A stretch of DNA of 64,000 nucleotides from Nitzschia sp. DOCU1 (Eukaryota > Bacillariophyta > Bacillariophyceae > Bacillariales > Bacillariaceae): positions 4,059,534 through 4,123,533 of the forward strand of contig OX595986.1 in NCBI GenBank assembly GCA_951394045.1, read 5' to 3'. Below, in pieces: positions 20,057 through 30,648 of this stretch (its first letter is position 1; every line of letters begins with the position of its first letter). Under the pieces are notes generated by a model. It saw only the letters and a program-made list of their open reading frames with translations, did not search any database and had not been told where the DNA came from. The translations under genes were made by a program, and so were the position numbers.

Positions 20057-22132
20057 CTACACGCTTTGGAACTCTCCCTTGACTGCTCTATCTCCCTGAG
20101 GAACCACGTTTTCCAGACGGTCAATGAGACGCTTCTGAAGACCATTCTTGCTTCCCAAGGCTCCCAACATGGCAGAATCCACACACTTGCAGATGTCTCC
20201 AGCAAATGCATACATGAGAAGATTTCGAGCTAAGGATCGATCCAAGCCACGAGAGCGGAGGTAGAAAAGTTCTTCCTCTGACAGATCAGAAACGGTAGCA
20301 CCGTGGGTACACTGAACATCGTCCGCGATGATTTCAAGTGAAGGCACAGCCCACGCTCTTGACTTGTCACTCAGGAGCACTGTTCGCGATAGCTGCTGAC
20401 TGTCTGTTTGTTGTGCACTCTGCTCCACACGGATGCGACCTCGGAAGGCTCCCGTTGCACGCCCGCCGATCATATTCTTTTGCATTTGCTGGCTGGTCGT
20501 GCCTTGCGCAATGTGATGAATATTAGTCTTACAGTCGGCACGTTGTGCGCCACCACATAAGAGGAAGCCATTGATCTTGGCCCGAGCCCCCGGCCGCAAT
20601 AGCGATACCGAGTGGGCGACTCTGACGCGCCCACTTCCCCCGACGCCCATCAAAGTGCCTTCGTAATCCGCGTCATCCCCCATAAGTTGGACGTCAATTG
20701 TTTCGAAATGGGTATCCTTCAGTGCCGGTCTTTCGGATTCAACTTTGCGAGGAAGGGGTTCATTTTCTTTTGCTTCGTCGTCAGTCTTTTCCACTCCAGC
20801 AGTGACCATGCCACCTGATTCTTCTAGAACCGAGTGTGTTACGTTCGCACCAGTCTTCAAGAAGATTTGAGTGTAGCCGTTGTACAGTTTGGGTTTGTGC
20901 TCCACTCCAGTGTCCAGATCGACGCTCGATTGAACGAACGAGAGTCTGCTGTTCTCCTCCGCAACAACCAGGCATCGAGGATGGAACGCAACTCCTTCGC
21001 TACCAGGGACAGCACCTGCATCCTTTGTGACTGCATTCACAACCAAAATTGGCAATGTCTCTTCGGCATTTAAATCGTGGCTATCGGGTACCCTTACATA
21101 TGCCACAGCTCCAGTTCGGATCGTATTCAATGCGGCAAAGCACGCGGTACCCTGTTGAGTATTGATGGCAAACTGTGAAGTAGGCTCGCCAACGGAGTGA
21201 TCTGGGCCGCTCAATTTCTTGTGAGAGTCCCAAAACATATTGTTTCCAACGGGAACAGGTGTTGCAAGTTTGTCCGTGAAACCATCAGTCAAGCGGCCAA
21301 GCCAGGTCTTAACTTCGTCGGAAACAGATTCGACACTTCCGAGGTTTTGTGCCAAATCGTTGCTCTTCGAGAGTTGAGGAGCGAAACGCCCGTTGATATA
21401 AACCAAACGTGCTTGGCAACTCGCATCATCCAGCCAGCCACCTTCCTTTTCCAATTTGATTGTATAGTCACCCACTTGCTCCTCTGTCAGCTTGATTACT
21501 GTTCCGCTGTTTTCTGTCGTACCAGAGTAGTCCTGTTCCACCATCCCGGCAACGTCAAAGTGTCTCCATGTTTCAGCGTTCCGCCGCGGGGTCGGTAGCC
21601 CGAATTGCTCTAGGCCAAACGCCGGCGTCAGTGGTGTCCACGGCAGCTTTGGGGAAACATATGGTGTCCATTCTTCATGATCACGAGGTAGTTGCCCCTA
21701 TGGATAGAAAAGCCAACAAGTAAGATTTCAGACCAGGTTGTCAGTACGAAACATTGCTTCCAATCAAATACGTACTTCATTCACCAGGGGTACCGGCGTT
21801 GTTAGAATGGTTCTCGCTTCATCGGCCAATGGGCCCAAAATGCCACTTCCTTCTCCCATGAGGCTTTCGAACCACTTATCGCACTGTTCGTCGAGCTTGG
21901 ATCTCCGTGATGCTCGAAACGACTCGTGGTCTGGAACTTCATAGTCGACTCCAGGGACCAAGTCTTTCACTGCTCCCTCATCTTCTTTCTTTTCAGGTCC
22001 GAGACCGATGCTAACATGCAGTTGTGTTGACCCTAGATCCACGACAGTACGGCCTCTCCAGCCATTTGTGAAAGCCGAAGAAAAGTCGTTCAACGACAAG
22101 AGGTAAAGCGCGGAGTACGTGGAAATCTTCAT
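20057..22132 (-). CDS. sufD: SufD, plastid Fe-S cluster assembly protein
   Basis: Two exons, 22132-21776 and 21697-20057 (78-bp intron, GTACGT...CATAG), give 665 aa. The join restores GLPTPRRNAETWRHFD, the SufD N-terminal landmark. The core SufB/D beta-helix lies at the C-terminus: VSLLRPGARAKINGFLLCG, TNIHHIAQGTTSQQ, FRGRIRVEQSAQQTDSQQ, ADDVQCTHGATVSDL and LYLRSRG-type LFYLRSRGLDRSLAR. SufD works with SufB and SufC as the scaffold for Fe-S clusters. The first residues are a signal peptide ending SSA/FTNGW, the diatom plastid motif, so it is inferred to act in the stroma; diatom sufB and sufC are usually plastid-encoded. It is longer than bacterial SufD (about 420 aa) because of the presequence and acidic inserts. 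Confidence 0.9.
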
Positions 22133-23058
22133 TTCTTCTTTTGGAATGACGCGGTGATGTTTCTAACTCTCAACTTCTGGTGGTTTCAAGAGCGATGCTA
22201 TCTCGACTTGCTTCGAAGGAGATCTGGAATAAGGCTTAAAGGTCTGATCCTCCTCTCGATCGGATGTATGCGATGATGAGGGCCATCAGCGAGAAGGGAC
22301 GAGAAAATGGAAGATGATAGATCCCGAGCAACACGTGGATCCGGTGCTAGGTGACAGACCGGTAGCCAGGTGCACAATTTGTGGTGCCGGAGGATTTCTC
22401 CTACGTCATCGCGACGTCATCTTTGATAATGTTGACGTCATCACTTTCTCCTTCGTGCATGCACGCGCGATTGACGTATGTACGTACCTATTCTATCAAA
22501 AGGGATACCTTCGACTAGCAAGTCGCTTTGGAACAGGTGTGGACTATGTGCTACCAGGTACTATCATCAGATACAGATATAGTATGTCTTCACAATTTTC
22601 CGCTACTACAGTAACATTCTCTCCAACAACGATATATTTTTAATATTTTGAAATCATTGCGCGCTAATAGTATCATCGGCGACGAGTAACTATTGGTGAC
22701 TGTTGGGAGCCATTGGGAATCCTCCCCCATCAAAAGGGGAAATCGCGGCGAAAGACGATTGGATTGAAAAACATTCTGTTCCGCAGTCTTGGACCGTGAG
22801 ACAGCTAGATACCGACTGTGATTCAATAGTCCTTTACACCGTACTATACATTTGAGCATCGTAGCGTTGGGGCAGCTCTTTTCAACTAGACTTCTTTCTG
22901 TATTTGACCAGTTTTAGCTAGAACAAAACTAGTCATATCTTCTTAATGACACAAAGAAGAAACAAAAGGGTTTTTAAACAGTAGCATCAACGCCCATGTA
23001 CTCTATGCGAGCAGCGCATCAAGGCCGACGGTTTTCGATTTGCATTTGCAACAATAAT
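22133..23058. promoter_or_regulatory. SufD promoter region with CRE-like sites
   Basis: About 0.9 kb without a gene. It holds CGACGTCAT at 22412-22420, TGACGTCA at 22433-22440 and partial ACGTCA/TGACGT copies at about 22403 and 22471, some 270-340 bp upstream of the sufD start. Spaced TGACGT/ACGTCA elements are known CO2/cAMP-responsive bZIP sites in Phaeodactylum; the same role here is inferred. Confidence 0.5.
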
Positions 23059-23503
23059 CTACCCCCAAAATACATCCTTCTTGGTCTTTCCTCCGGCTAC
23101 ATTATCCTTGTATAGGGAAATCAGTTCGGCCGCCTTCTTCATGCTGTCCTCGTAGTTTGGCAGGGCGCTGTCGACCGCACTCTTTCCAGCAAGCTGGACT
23201 GCCGTTTGGTACGCGAACTCTCGCTTGGCGACGGCACACTCCAAATGATTCACCGCCAAATCCGCGCAGGCTTCGGGGAATTTTTCTGTTTCACCCTGAT
23301 CAATTCCATTAGAAATAGGATGTAAATGTTAGATACGGTTGAAAACAGCATAATTCCAGTCGCGTTGGATTCTGCAGGATGAGCTTCCGTTGGCCACCAC
23401 TCACCGATTTCGAGAAACATTCGGACAGAGCGGCTTCCGTTGCCGAGCACATGGTGCTGTGCTTCTCCGCCTTGGAACCCTTGTATGGCATCATCGTGGA
23501 CAT
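23059..23503 (-). CDS. Small twin-CX9C (CHCH-type) protein
   Basis: Two exons, 23503-23405 and 23295-23059 (109-bp intron, GTGAGT...ATCAG), give 111 aa. The join gives two perfect CX9C helices: CSATEAALSEC before the junction and CADLAVNHLEC after it, 13 residues apart. Twin-CX9C proteins are mostly oxidised by the Mia40 relay and stay in the mitochondrial intermembrane space, often in respiratory-complex assembly. The C-terminus is helical and charged (NYEDSMKKAAELISLYKDN). I cannot assign it to a named member. It is divergent from SCOT. Confidence 0.75.
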
Positions 23504-24062
23504 TTGTTATACACGCTAAGCGATTCGGATCGTCCGAAGCTCCGTCGTAGGATATGTGAATTTCCGAAAAGCGCTGATGTTAGCGGTCCGCCATTGTGTC
23601 TTGTGGCGGTGTGGCCGTCTCGTTCCTTCAGATCGTCTGCTATGTTTTGGGGGATTTTTCTTAGGCAGAACGAAAATTACGAACGGCTGCCCCATCTTTA
23701 TTTTATTCCACGTGGCACTTCCTGGAAGCAATTTTGGAAATCAAATTGTTCGACACCTTCGAATCAGAATTATTGGTTGTTGAAGATACCTTGCCGAGCG
23801 TGACAACGTCATCGGAACTGGCGCAATGATCGAGAAAAGAGGAAAGGAGTCTTGGTTCTCGCTTCTTTACCCCTTGACATTACCCTTGACACGGTCGTCG
23901 TCTTGTCGCACGAAACTTGGATCCGCGATTCCTGATTTCCTTCTGAACCAAAGAGGCTTCGCAACATCTAGACGTCTGCTTTTTGTTGACACCCTTTCAT
24001 TCCGCGTTTTTGCTCGAATTCCTCACTCCAATTCACGTGTTCACTTTTTGAATTTTGTTACG
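23504..24062. promoter_or_regulatory. Shared promoter, CX9C protein / SCOT
   Basis: A 559-bp head-to-head spacer. The SCOT frame is open back to an ATG at 23826, but that extension does not look like a presequence, so it is treated as 5' UTR. Confidence 0.4.
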
Positions 24063-25693
24063 ATGATGCTTTGTCGATTGACGGTGACAATCCCACGATT
24101 TGCGCCGGTCGTCCGGGCCGTTGCTGCCCGGTATCAAAGCACTGTGAAGCCCAATAGCAAAGTAGTCGCTTCTGCCAAAGAAGCCCTGGAGGGAATCAAT
24201 TTGGATGGTGCCACGGTTTGCGTCGGTGGCTTCGGTCTGGGCGGAAATCCAGAAACTCTGCTCAACGAACTAAGTCGAAATCCCAATGCTAAGAATTTAA
24301 CCGTCGCGTCATTGACGGGTGGTACTGACGGAATGGGCATTGGGCTTTTGATCGAAGCGGGCATGGTGAAACGACTTATTAGCTCGTATGTTGGTGAAAA
24401 TAAACATTTGGAAGCTTCCTTTTTCGGTGGCACTCTGGAAGTGGAACTGACGCCGCAGGGCACCATTGCACAACGAATGCGAGCCGCAGGATCTGGAATT
24501 CCGGCCTTTTTTACACCGACGGGGGCCGGAACTGTCTATGCTAATGGAGGAATTCCCATCAAATTCAAAAATGACGGATCCATGGACGTGGAAATTCAGT
24601 CACAACCGCGGCCGACTCAAGAATTCGACGGCCATGAATATGTCATGGAATATGCGCTCAAGGGAGACGTCTCGCTGGTCAAGGCGTGGAAAGCGGATAC
24701 CCGAGGGAATCTCGTTTTTCGTGGAACTGCTCAGAATGCCAACCCTGATGCTGCCATGGCTGGCAAAATAACCATTGCCGAGGCAGAAGAAATTGTCGAA
24801 GCCGGGGCCTTGGACCCGAACGAAGTGCATTTGCCGGGAATATATGTCAACAAGGTAATCAAGGCGACGGTCAACGAGAAGAAAATCGAGCGCCTTCGAT
24901 TGCAAGAAAAGGGTTCTGCGGGCGTAGTCAAGGGTGGTCGTGGTCGAATCATGCGACGAGCGGCGAAGGAGTTCAGAGATGGAATGTACGTCAATCTCGG
25001 CATCGGCATGCCAACCATGGCCTCCAACTATATTCCACCTGGAGTGAAGATTGAGCTCCAGGCCGAAAACGGGCTCATGGGCATTGGACCCTATCCAGCG
25101 ACCGAAGAAGAAGCTGACGCAGACTACATCAACGCGGGAAAAGAAACGATAACGGCCTTGCCCGGAGCGAGCTGTTTCAGTTCGTCGGAAAGTTTTAGCA
25201 TGATTCGAGGAAGTCATATTGATTTGACAATTTTGGGTGGGCTTCAGTGTAGTCAAAATGGCGATCTTGCTAATTGGATTGTTCCTGGACGACTACTGAA
25301 AGGCATGGGAGGTAGGTTCATGTGCCACGATGACGCTGTGGAAACCTTTGATTGTAGATTCTAACATTTCCTCACTCTCTCTTGTATTTTCCAGGCGCCA
25401 TGGATTTGGTGGGCGCCCCGGGCTCCAGAGTCGTTGTGACCATGGATCACACAGCAAAAGACGGCACTCCGAAAATCTTGGACCAGTGTACGCTTCCTCT
25501 AACTGGACACAACGTCGTCGACCGTATCATTACGGACCTGTGTGTGTTCGATGTCGATCTGATAAATTTCACTGGATTGACGTTGGTGGAAATTGCGCCT
25601 GGTATTACAGTTGACGATGTGAAGAACGCGACCGCTTGTGATTTTGCGGTGGTACCGGATCTTCCACTTATGGACGACGTTTTGGATGACTAG
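24063..25693 (+). CDS. Succinyl-CoA:3-ketoacid CoA-transferase (SCOT), mitochondrial
   Basis: Two exons, 24063-25311 and 25395-25693 (83-bp intron; GGA-G/GC-GCC-ATG), give 515 aa. The enzyme moves CoA from succinyl-CoA to acetoacetate in ketone-body and branched-chain amino acid breakdown. Both halves of the fused alpha/beta CoA-transferase are present: [30 protein letters not shown], then [15 protein letters not shown], the catalytic Glu block [11 protein letters not shown], and [17 protein letters not shown] 24063 is preferred over 23826 because it starts a good mitochondrial presequence ([17 protein letters not shown], then RYQST). Length equals the animal enzyme. Confidence 0.93.
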
Positions 25694-25736
25694 ACTACTA
25701 CGCAACAGAATTATCGACATTACTCTAGATGAGCCA

Positions 25737-28043
25737 TTAGACTAGCTGCATGTCCCAAATTTCTTCAAGAGTCATGTCTTCCTCTTCCTCCTCCTTCTTC
25801 CGCCAATTACGTTTTGGTGGTGCTTGTGGAGGATCAAGATCACTATCGGCGTCGAAGTTGTCCAAGCGTAAGCGTTCGGAGGCAATGGATAACAACTCAT
25901 AAATCTCGCCATAGGTGCTCGAGACATCATCTTTTTGTTTGCATTCGTGGTCAAATGGGTTGATGACTTGATTTCTTTGTGTCTTTCTGGATAAAGAAGG
26001 CGGAACACCTCCGGCACTTGAAGCGCACGGGTTTTTTCGTCGTCTCTCCCGCATTGATCGTATTGACCCGCCGTCTTCCGAAAACTCCGTGCTGTCAGTA
26101 CCAAAGTATCTGTTGGCATTTATACCCATTGTGCGCTTCGATTTGTCCGGTACGATTAGAAGTGACGGTTTGGTCTCTAAAGATGGTCGGACAAAATTGA
26201 AGGTCGACGCCGATGATACTTCGTCTCGAAACGAGCAAATGTTGAACTCCGAACTGCTCCCATCTGAACTGGACTGATGTGTCTTAAAGGACTCTTTCTC
26301 GACAGCATCTCCTTTCATGTTACCTGCTCGTTTCCAACAGACGCAGATGGTGATGCATAACGTTGCCAGCACAAGGCACATTATCGCCATCAACGCTGCC
26401 ATCGTGTTTTCGTATCTCGCTTGCTTCACTGGATCAACGTATCGATGTCCGAAGAAACTTATCCCTTCATCTTCGGGGTCGAGAGGTCTCGAATCGAAAG
26501 GAGAAAGAAAATCACCGTGCTCCCTTCCAACAGACATGGTAAAGATATCGGTGCTCGCTTGTGTTGTCTTGTCACGAAAAAGTGAACCATTTGTGTTCCC
26601 AAGAACGATCAAGTTTCCATCCCTATCGGTAGAAAGACTTTTCTTGGAAGCCAGGGAATCATCACCCGCCGATCCTATTTGAGCCGCGAAAATTAGATCA
26701 CCATCGACTGCTCGGAACTTGGTGACGAAAATATCTGTGCCCCCTGCACTGGTGTAGTTCTGCCCGTTTGGCATAACTAGAGAAGCTCCATCCTTCACAT
26801 TACCCGCCATAAAAACTTCATCTCCATCAGGAGTCACAACGCACGCCAAACCATGAACTTGAGTACCCTTGTGGCCATTCGGACCCAGAACAACGTCAAT
26901 CACCGCTCCAACTTGACGACTCCACAAAGGCTTCATTGTCCCCAAATCGAACTTTTGTATGAATGCGTAAACATGATGTTCCGTTGATCTATCGGGTTGG
27001 TGGTAGACATACTTTGAATCAAAAAGCCCAGTGGTCATTCCAACAACGTAAACTTCATGGCCACCACCTCCAATGCAAGTACCGAGGATTCTGTCATCTC
27101 CGGGAAGAACTGATTCGACACGAGTTGAGTTCAACATACTACCATTCGAGGCATCAACCGTCATCAGAAAGCTATCTAGTGACCCCACACTAAACTCACT
27201 GGGCTCACCAAAGGCCATGCCCTTTCCTCGGGTGAAACCAGTCAAGAGCAATATCGACGGGGAAATGTAGTCGAGTGTTGACACTTGGACATTTACCATG
27301 TCCAGCGTTCCGTATTGGCGAGACCAGCCCGGCTGGAACTTTTGCCCTACCCCGATCGCCCGCACCGTACCAAAGTCATTGTCCAAGCTCTTCAATTTCT
27401 GTAGACGTACTGAAAAGTCGAAACCGGCCACCGGGACGGAATATGCCGTGGCAGATGCATCTGGCCCCCCTGGCTCCATTGAACTGAAGAGACGAGAAAT
27501 CATTTGCGAAGCCTCCGGTTTGACGTCTGAAACTATCTCCACAACAAAAATCTCATCCCCGGCATCATTAGCTGCGACAGCAACAGGAAACTGTATTTCA
27601 TTGGAATGAAGAAGATTTCCACCATGAAGACCGATGCTTTCATCCAAATCTAGGACCATTCCATAAACTGTACGGTGCGAGTCGCCACGAGGAAGCAATT
27701 GAGAAAGCATGCTATTTTCCCCAGCATGTCCAATAACAATATATCTTTCGCCTTGGCGAACTTGAATATCCGTGCAAAATTCTGATACAGAAGTGCTTCC
27801 ATATTGCCTTCGACGAAGCCACGTCAAACGACTTGGGTCCCGAAGATGCTGGATAGCAACAAAACAGTCCGAATCACTCCTGTCGTCATTGCGTTCCACA
27901 CCCGGGTTGAAGTAATTACTATACGTCCCACCCACAATCGTTATTTCTCGGTCTTTATCATTGTAAACCATCGAAGTGGCGTACGATGAACGCATCGAGG
28001 CATCATTGTTGCCCGTCTGCAAACCAAATGGTTCAAATGTCAT
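25737..28043 (-). CDS. Membrane protein with extracellular beta-propeller, 5' exon probably missing
   Basis: At least 768 aa from ATG 28043 (frame open to TTG 28061). Residues 1 to about 560 contain repeats of the SBBP/beta-propeller type, e.g. TDIFVTKFRAVDGDLIFAAQ then SLSTDRDGNLIVLGNTNG. A single transmembrane helix follows (MAALMAIMCLVLATLCITI), then a cytosolic tail of about 170 residues with a basic block (MRERRRKN) and an acidic end (EEEEEDMTLEEIWDMQ). No signal peptide is present, yet the propeller should be outside. TTTTGACAG/GCAG just upstream of the ATG is a good splice acceptor, so a first exon with the signal sequence is expected. It may be a surface or adhesion receptor; function unknown. 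Confidence 0.65.
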   Translation of the reverse strand: MTFEPFGLQTGNNDASMRSSYATSMVYNDKDREITIVGGTYSNYFNPGVERNDDRSDSDCFVAIQHLRDPSRLTWLRRRQYGSTSVSEFCTDIQVRQGERYIVIGHAGENSMLSQLLPRGDSHRTVYGMVLDLDESIGLHGGNLLHSNEIQFPVAVAANDAGDEIFVVEIVSDVKPEASQMISRLFSSMEPGGPDASATAYSVPVAGFDFSVRLQKLKSLDNDFGTVRAIGVGQKFQPGWSRQYGTLDMVNVQVSTLDYISPSILLLTGFTRGKGMAFGEPSEFSVGSLDSFLMTVDASNGSMLNSTRVESVLPGDDRILGTCIGGGGHEVYVVGMTTGLFDSKYVYHQPDRSTEHHVYAFIQKFDLGTMKPLWSRQVGAVIDVVLGPNGHKGTQVHGLACVVTPDGDEVFMAGNVKDGASLVMPNGQNYTSAGGTDIFVTKFRAVDGDLIFAAQIGSAGDDSLASKKSLSTDRDGNLIVLGNTNGSLFRDKTTQASTDIFTMSVGREHGDFLSPFDSRPLDPEDEGISFFGHRYVDPVKQARYENTMAALMAIMCLVLATLCITICVCWKRAGNMKGDAVEKESFKTHQSSSDGSSSEFNICSFRDEVSSASTFNFVRPSLETKPSLLIVPDKSKRTMGINANRYFGTDSTEFSEDGGSIRSMRERRRKNPCASSAGGVPPSLSRKTQRNQVINPFDHECKQKDDVSSTYGEIYELLSIASERLRLDNFDADSDLDPPQAPPKRNWRKKEEEEEDMTLEEIWDMQLV

Positions 28044-28564
28044 CGTTCCACTGCCTGTCAAAATAATGAGAGAAGCTACGTCTCTAAGGGTCTAGTTTGA
28101 ATATTGATCGGTACTTGGCTGACTCTTTTCGATGCCATTGTTTGTTGCTCTCTATTCCCGACTCGTCCATGCTGGTGGATGGAGTCGGGAATAGATCTTG
28201 AGATGTTTTAGTTTTCGTCGACCAAGGTGCTTTCCCAAGATTCATCGGCACGCGACAGAAGCGAGCCGGTCAACCACACTGGTGGTGTGAGTCAGATCGG
28301 TCGAAGATCCAATCAGCGCGCTTTTTCCGTGCACCGCGTCTCGGTTGCAGTTTCGCGTCGAAACTTTTCTTTCGCATTGCATGCTGAGAGGACGACCGAC
28401 GACGAGGTGCAAGGCGAGGTTTCGAAGCATTGTTCGTTCAAATCGAACATCCACAAGAAGGTCTCTAGTGGTGCAAACTAATAATGATCCATCCTTCATG
28501 TGCGCTTTCAACGAGGCGCGTGACGGCGATTCTTCGAAAGGAACGGCTGTATTTCCGCCGTGGC
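28044..28564. promoter_or_regulatory. Shared promoter region, propeller protein / COX16-like gene
   Basis: A 521-bp head-to-head spacer holding a 14-bp perfect inverted repeat (28151-28195) and possibly the missing first exon of the propeller gene. Confidence 0.4.
28151..28195. repeat. Inverted repeat, 14-bp perfect arms
   Basis: TCTATTCCCGACTC (28151-28164) and its exact complement GAGTCGGGAATAGA (28182-28195), separated by 17 bases. It can fold as a hairpin on DNA or on an RNA of either strand. Confidence 0.8.
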
Positions 28565-28992
28565 ATGGCGAGCAAAGCGAAAGATGACGGTGGAATGTTT
28601 TTGGCAAAAGCAGGCCTACCACTCATCCTTTTCTGTGGTTTGGGTGTATGGGTTGTCGCCAATGGCCTAGAAGGAAAGAACAAAGAGCGCGACATGTTTC
28701 AAGGGAGAATTAGCAAGTAAGTTGAGACTCAATGCCTGCGATTGTACTTGTTATGTTCAGGCAGAGTCTGACCCACCGCGCATGTAAATTGGACAGATCG
28801 GAACGACAGTATTTGCTAGAAAAAGAACACGACGATATGATGGAAAAGCTGAACCGAGTCGTCGCTGAGGATTTTGACAATACGAAGCGAATAGAGCGCC
28901 CCGAGGAAGTGCTGGCCCGAAGGCGGAAGGAACGGGAAGCTAAAAACGTGTGGTACCGACGATATTGGAGATATCTTCGAGGGCAAGAGTAA
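28565..28992 (+). CDS. COX16-like cytochrome c oxidase assembly factor (putative)
   Basis: Two exons, 28565-28716 and 28797-28992, give 115 aa (MASKAKDDGG...). An in-frame ATG at 28484 would add 27 Arg-rich residues that could be a mitochondrial presequence. One membrane helix (LPLILFCGLGVWVVANGL) is followed by a charged helix (ERQYLLEKEHDDMMEKL) and TKRIERPEE, the same order as COX16 (helix, acidic coiled segment, RPxE). COX16 helps insert or mature COX2 in the inner membrane. The donor is AA/GTAAGT. Two acceptors, at 28760 and 28796, both keep the frame; the later one gives a typical 80-bp intron. Identification rests on short motifs and is moderate. Confidence 0.55.
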
Positions 28993-29050
28993 CAGACAGA
29001 ATTGGAACAGTTTTGCATGTTTCTGCTAATTATGTAGGCTAGTCAGTTCG

Positions 29051-30648
29051 CTACTTCTTCTTGGCTGTCGTCGTATTGTGCATAAAGACAACAATATCAC
29101 CTTCCTGCATAACATATATCTTTCCTTCTTGACGATATTTTCCGGCTTCCTTAATCTTGGCCATACTCGCTTCGCCCTGATGGAGTGCCTTGAAATCTTC
29201 AAAGGCGCAGACTTCCGCCTTGATAAAACCACGTTCAAAATCCGTGTGAATGACTCCAGCAGCTTGTGGTGCTAAAGTACCCTTCATGATAGTCCATGCT
29301 CGCACTTCCTTTGGTCCCGCCGTGTAAAACGATTGTAGGCACAAGGCCTGGCGACCAGCCCGGATCAGTCTCGGTACCATCGATTTCACATCAGCCTGAG
29401 GACCTTTCAATCCAGCCGCTATTGCCTCTTCCTTGCATTGCTGCAGGAAAGCTGTGACGAGGGGCAAACGATGAGCATTCACACTGGTACAATAGCCAGG
29501 CACTGACAAACAAACGTACCATTTTGACCTTCCTTGTCATCCTTCAATTCAAACAACTTTTGCTCGAATTCACACGAAACAGGAATGATCTGTCCACCTA
29601 TAAAGGAAAGCAAGCATGTAATTATTAGGGCATTCGACTTGATGATTCCCAAAAATGCAAACGTTAAGCTTCCACTTACCACCGTGTGACTGCACCCATT
29701 CATTGATCTTGGGCAGCCACTTGCTTCCCTTTCGAATGAAATTCTTCTGCGAAAGATTGATAACATAGATTTGAGGCTTGGTCGTAATCATCCCCCAGTC
29801 CTTGATACAGTCAACTTCCGCCGCCGAAAACTCTCCTGTCTGGATCGGAGTGTTGGAATCAAGCAACTTTTTGCTTTTGTCATAGGCTTCCTGGAAGGCT
29901 TCCGAAAGCTTAAAGTTTGTAGAGGAACGCGACAATCCCTTCTCCTTTCGTACTCTATTCACTTCATTTTCCAAGACACCCGCCAAAGTCGCCGAGTCCT
30001 TGGCGCACAATTCGCCCTGAATCGTTTCCAAATCGCGAATGGGGTCTACGGAATCATCAACGTGAACCACTTCGTCACTATCAAAGGCTCGAACCAAGTG
30101 GTAGATCCCATCGACTGCCGCAATATGACTCAAGAAAGCATTTCCGAGACCTGCTCCTTCGCTGGCTCCCCGAATCAAACCGGCAATATCCGTAACTTTC
30201 AAAGCGGCAGGAACTACCGACGGAGGCTTCCAAGTATCCGCTAGATACTTGAAATTCTTATCAGGAACAATACACTGAACGACGTTTGGATCAATGGTAC
30301 AAAAAGGCTGTATTCCGAACGACGAGACGACAGTGCAATACCGTCTTTGGTGAGGGAAATGTCGAATGTTATGACAACAAAGGAAACCGGCGAAAACATA
30401 CGTAATTGGCAGCTTCAGCATGATTGGCACCCGCCAGAATGTTCGTCAGAGATGACTTTCCGACATTCGGCAACCCAACTGGTAGATCAAAGAAGAGAAA
30501 GAATGAGACGAAGAGCGTACTGGCACGGCACGTGACGACAGCACTACCCACCAAACCCCATGGACAGAGTGTTCTTCACTCGACCAAAACGAGCAGCTCG
30601 CATGGCACCGAGATCGTCGGCGTCTTGGTTCTTCTTCTTGGGCGGCAT
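29051..30648 (-). CDS. OLA1: Obg-like ATPase 1 (OLA1/YchF)
   Basis: Five exons: 30648-30552, 30478-30402, 30307-29680, 29597-29520 and 29451-29051 (introns 73, 94, 82 and 68 bp), giving 426 aa. Seen: N-terminal MPPKKKNQD, P-loop GLPNVGKSS, FCTIDPN-type PFCTIDPNVV, switch region TDIAGLIRGASEGAGLGN, NLSQK at the base-recognition site (usually NLSEKD), and the C-terminal TGS domain with FYTAGPKEVRAWTI, GTLAPQAAGVIHTDFERGF and YVMQEGDIVVF. OLA1 is a cytosolic ATPase (not GTPase) that binds ribosomes and affects stress responses. The last junction was set by phase (N-A-FLQQ); nearer AG sites break the frame. Confidence 0.93.

Noticed and set aside
23826..24062. 79-codon N-terminal extension of SCOT from an upstream ATG
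   Set aside because: The next in-frame ATG (24063) starts a better mitochondrial presequence and gives the usual SCOT length; the extension is probably 5' UTR.
29480..29519. A 17-bp gap (GTACGTTTGTTTGTCAG) that would join OLA1 exons in frame
   Set aside because: Too short for a spliceosomal intron. The acceptor at 29453-29452 gives a normal 68-bp intron and an OLA1-like sequence.
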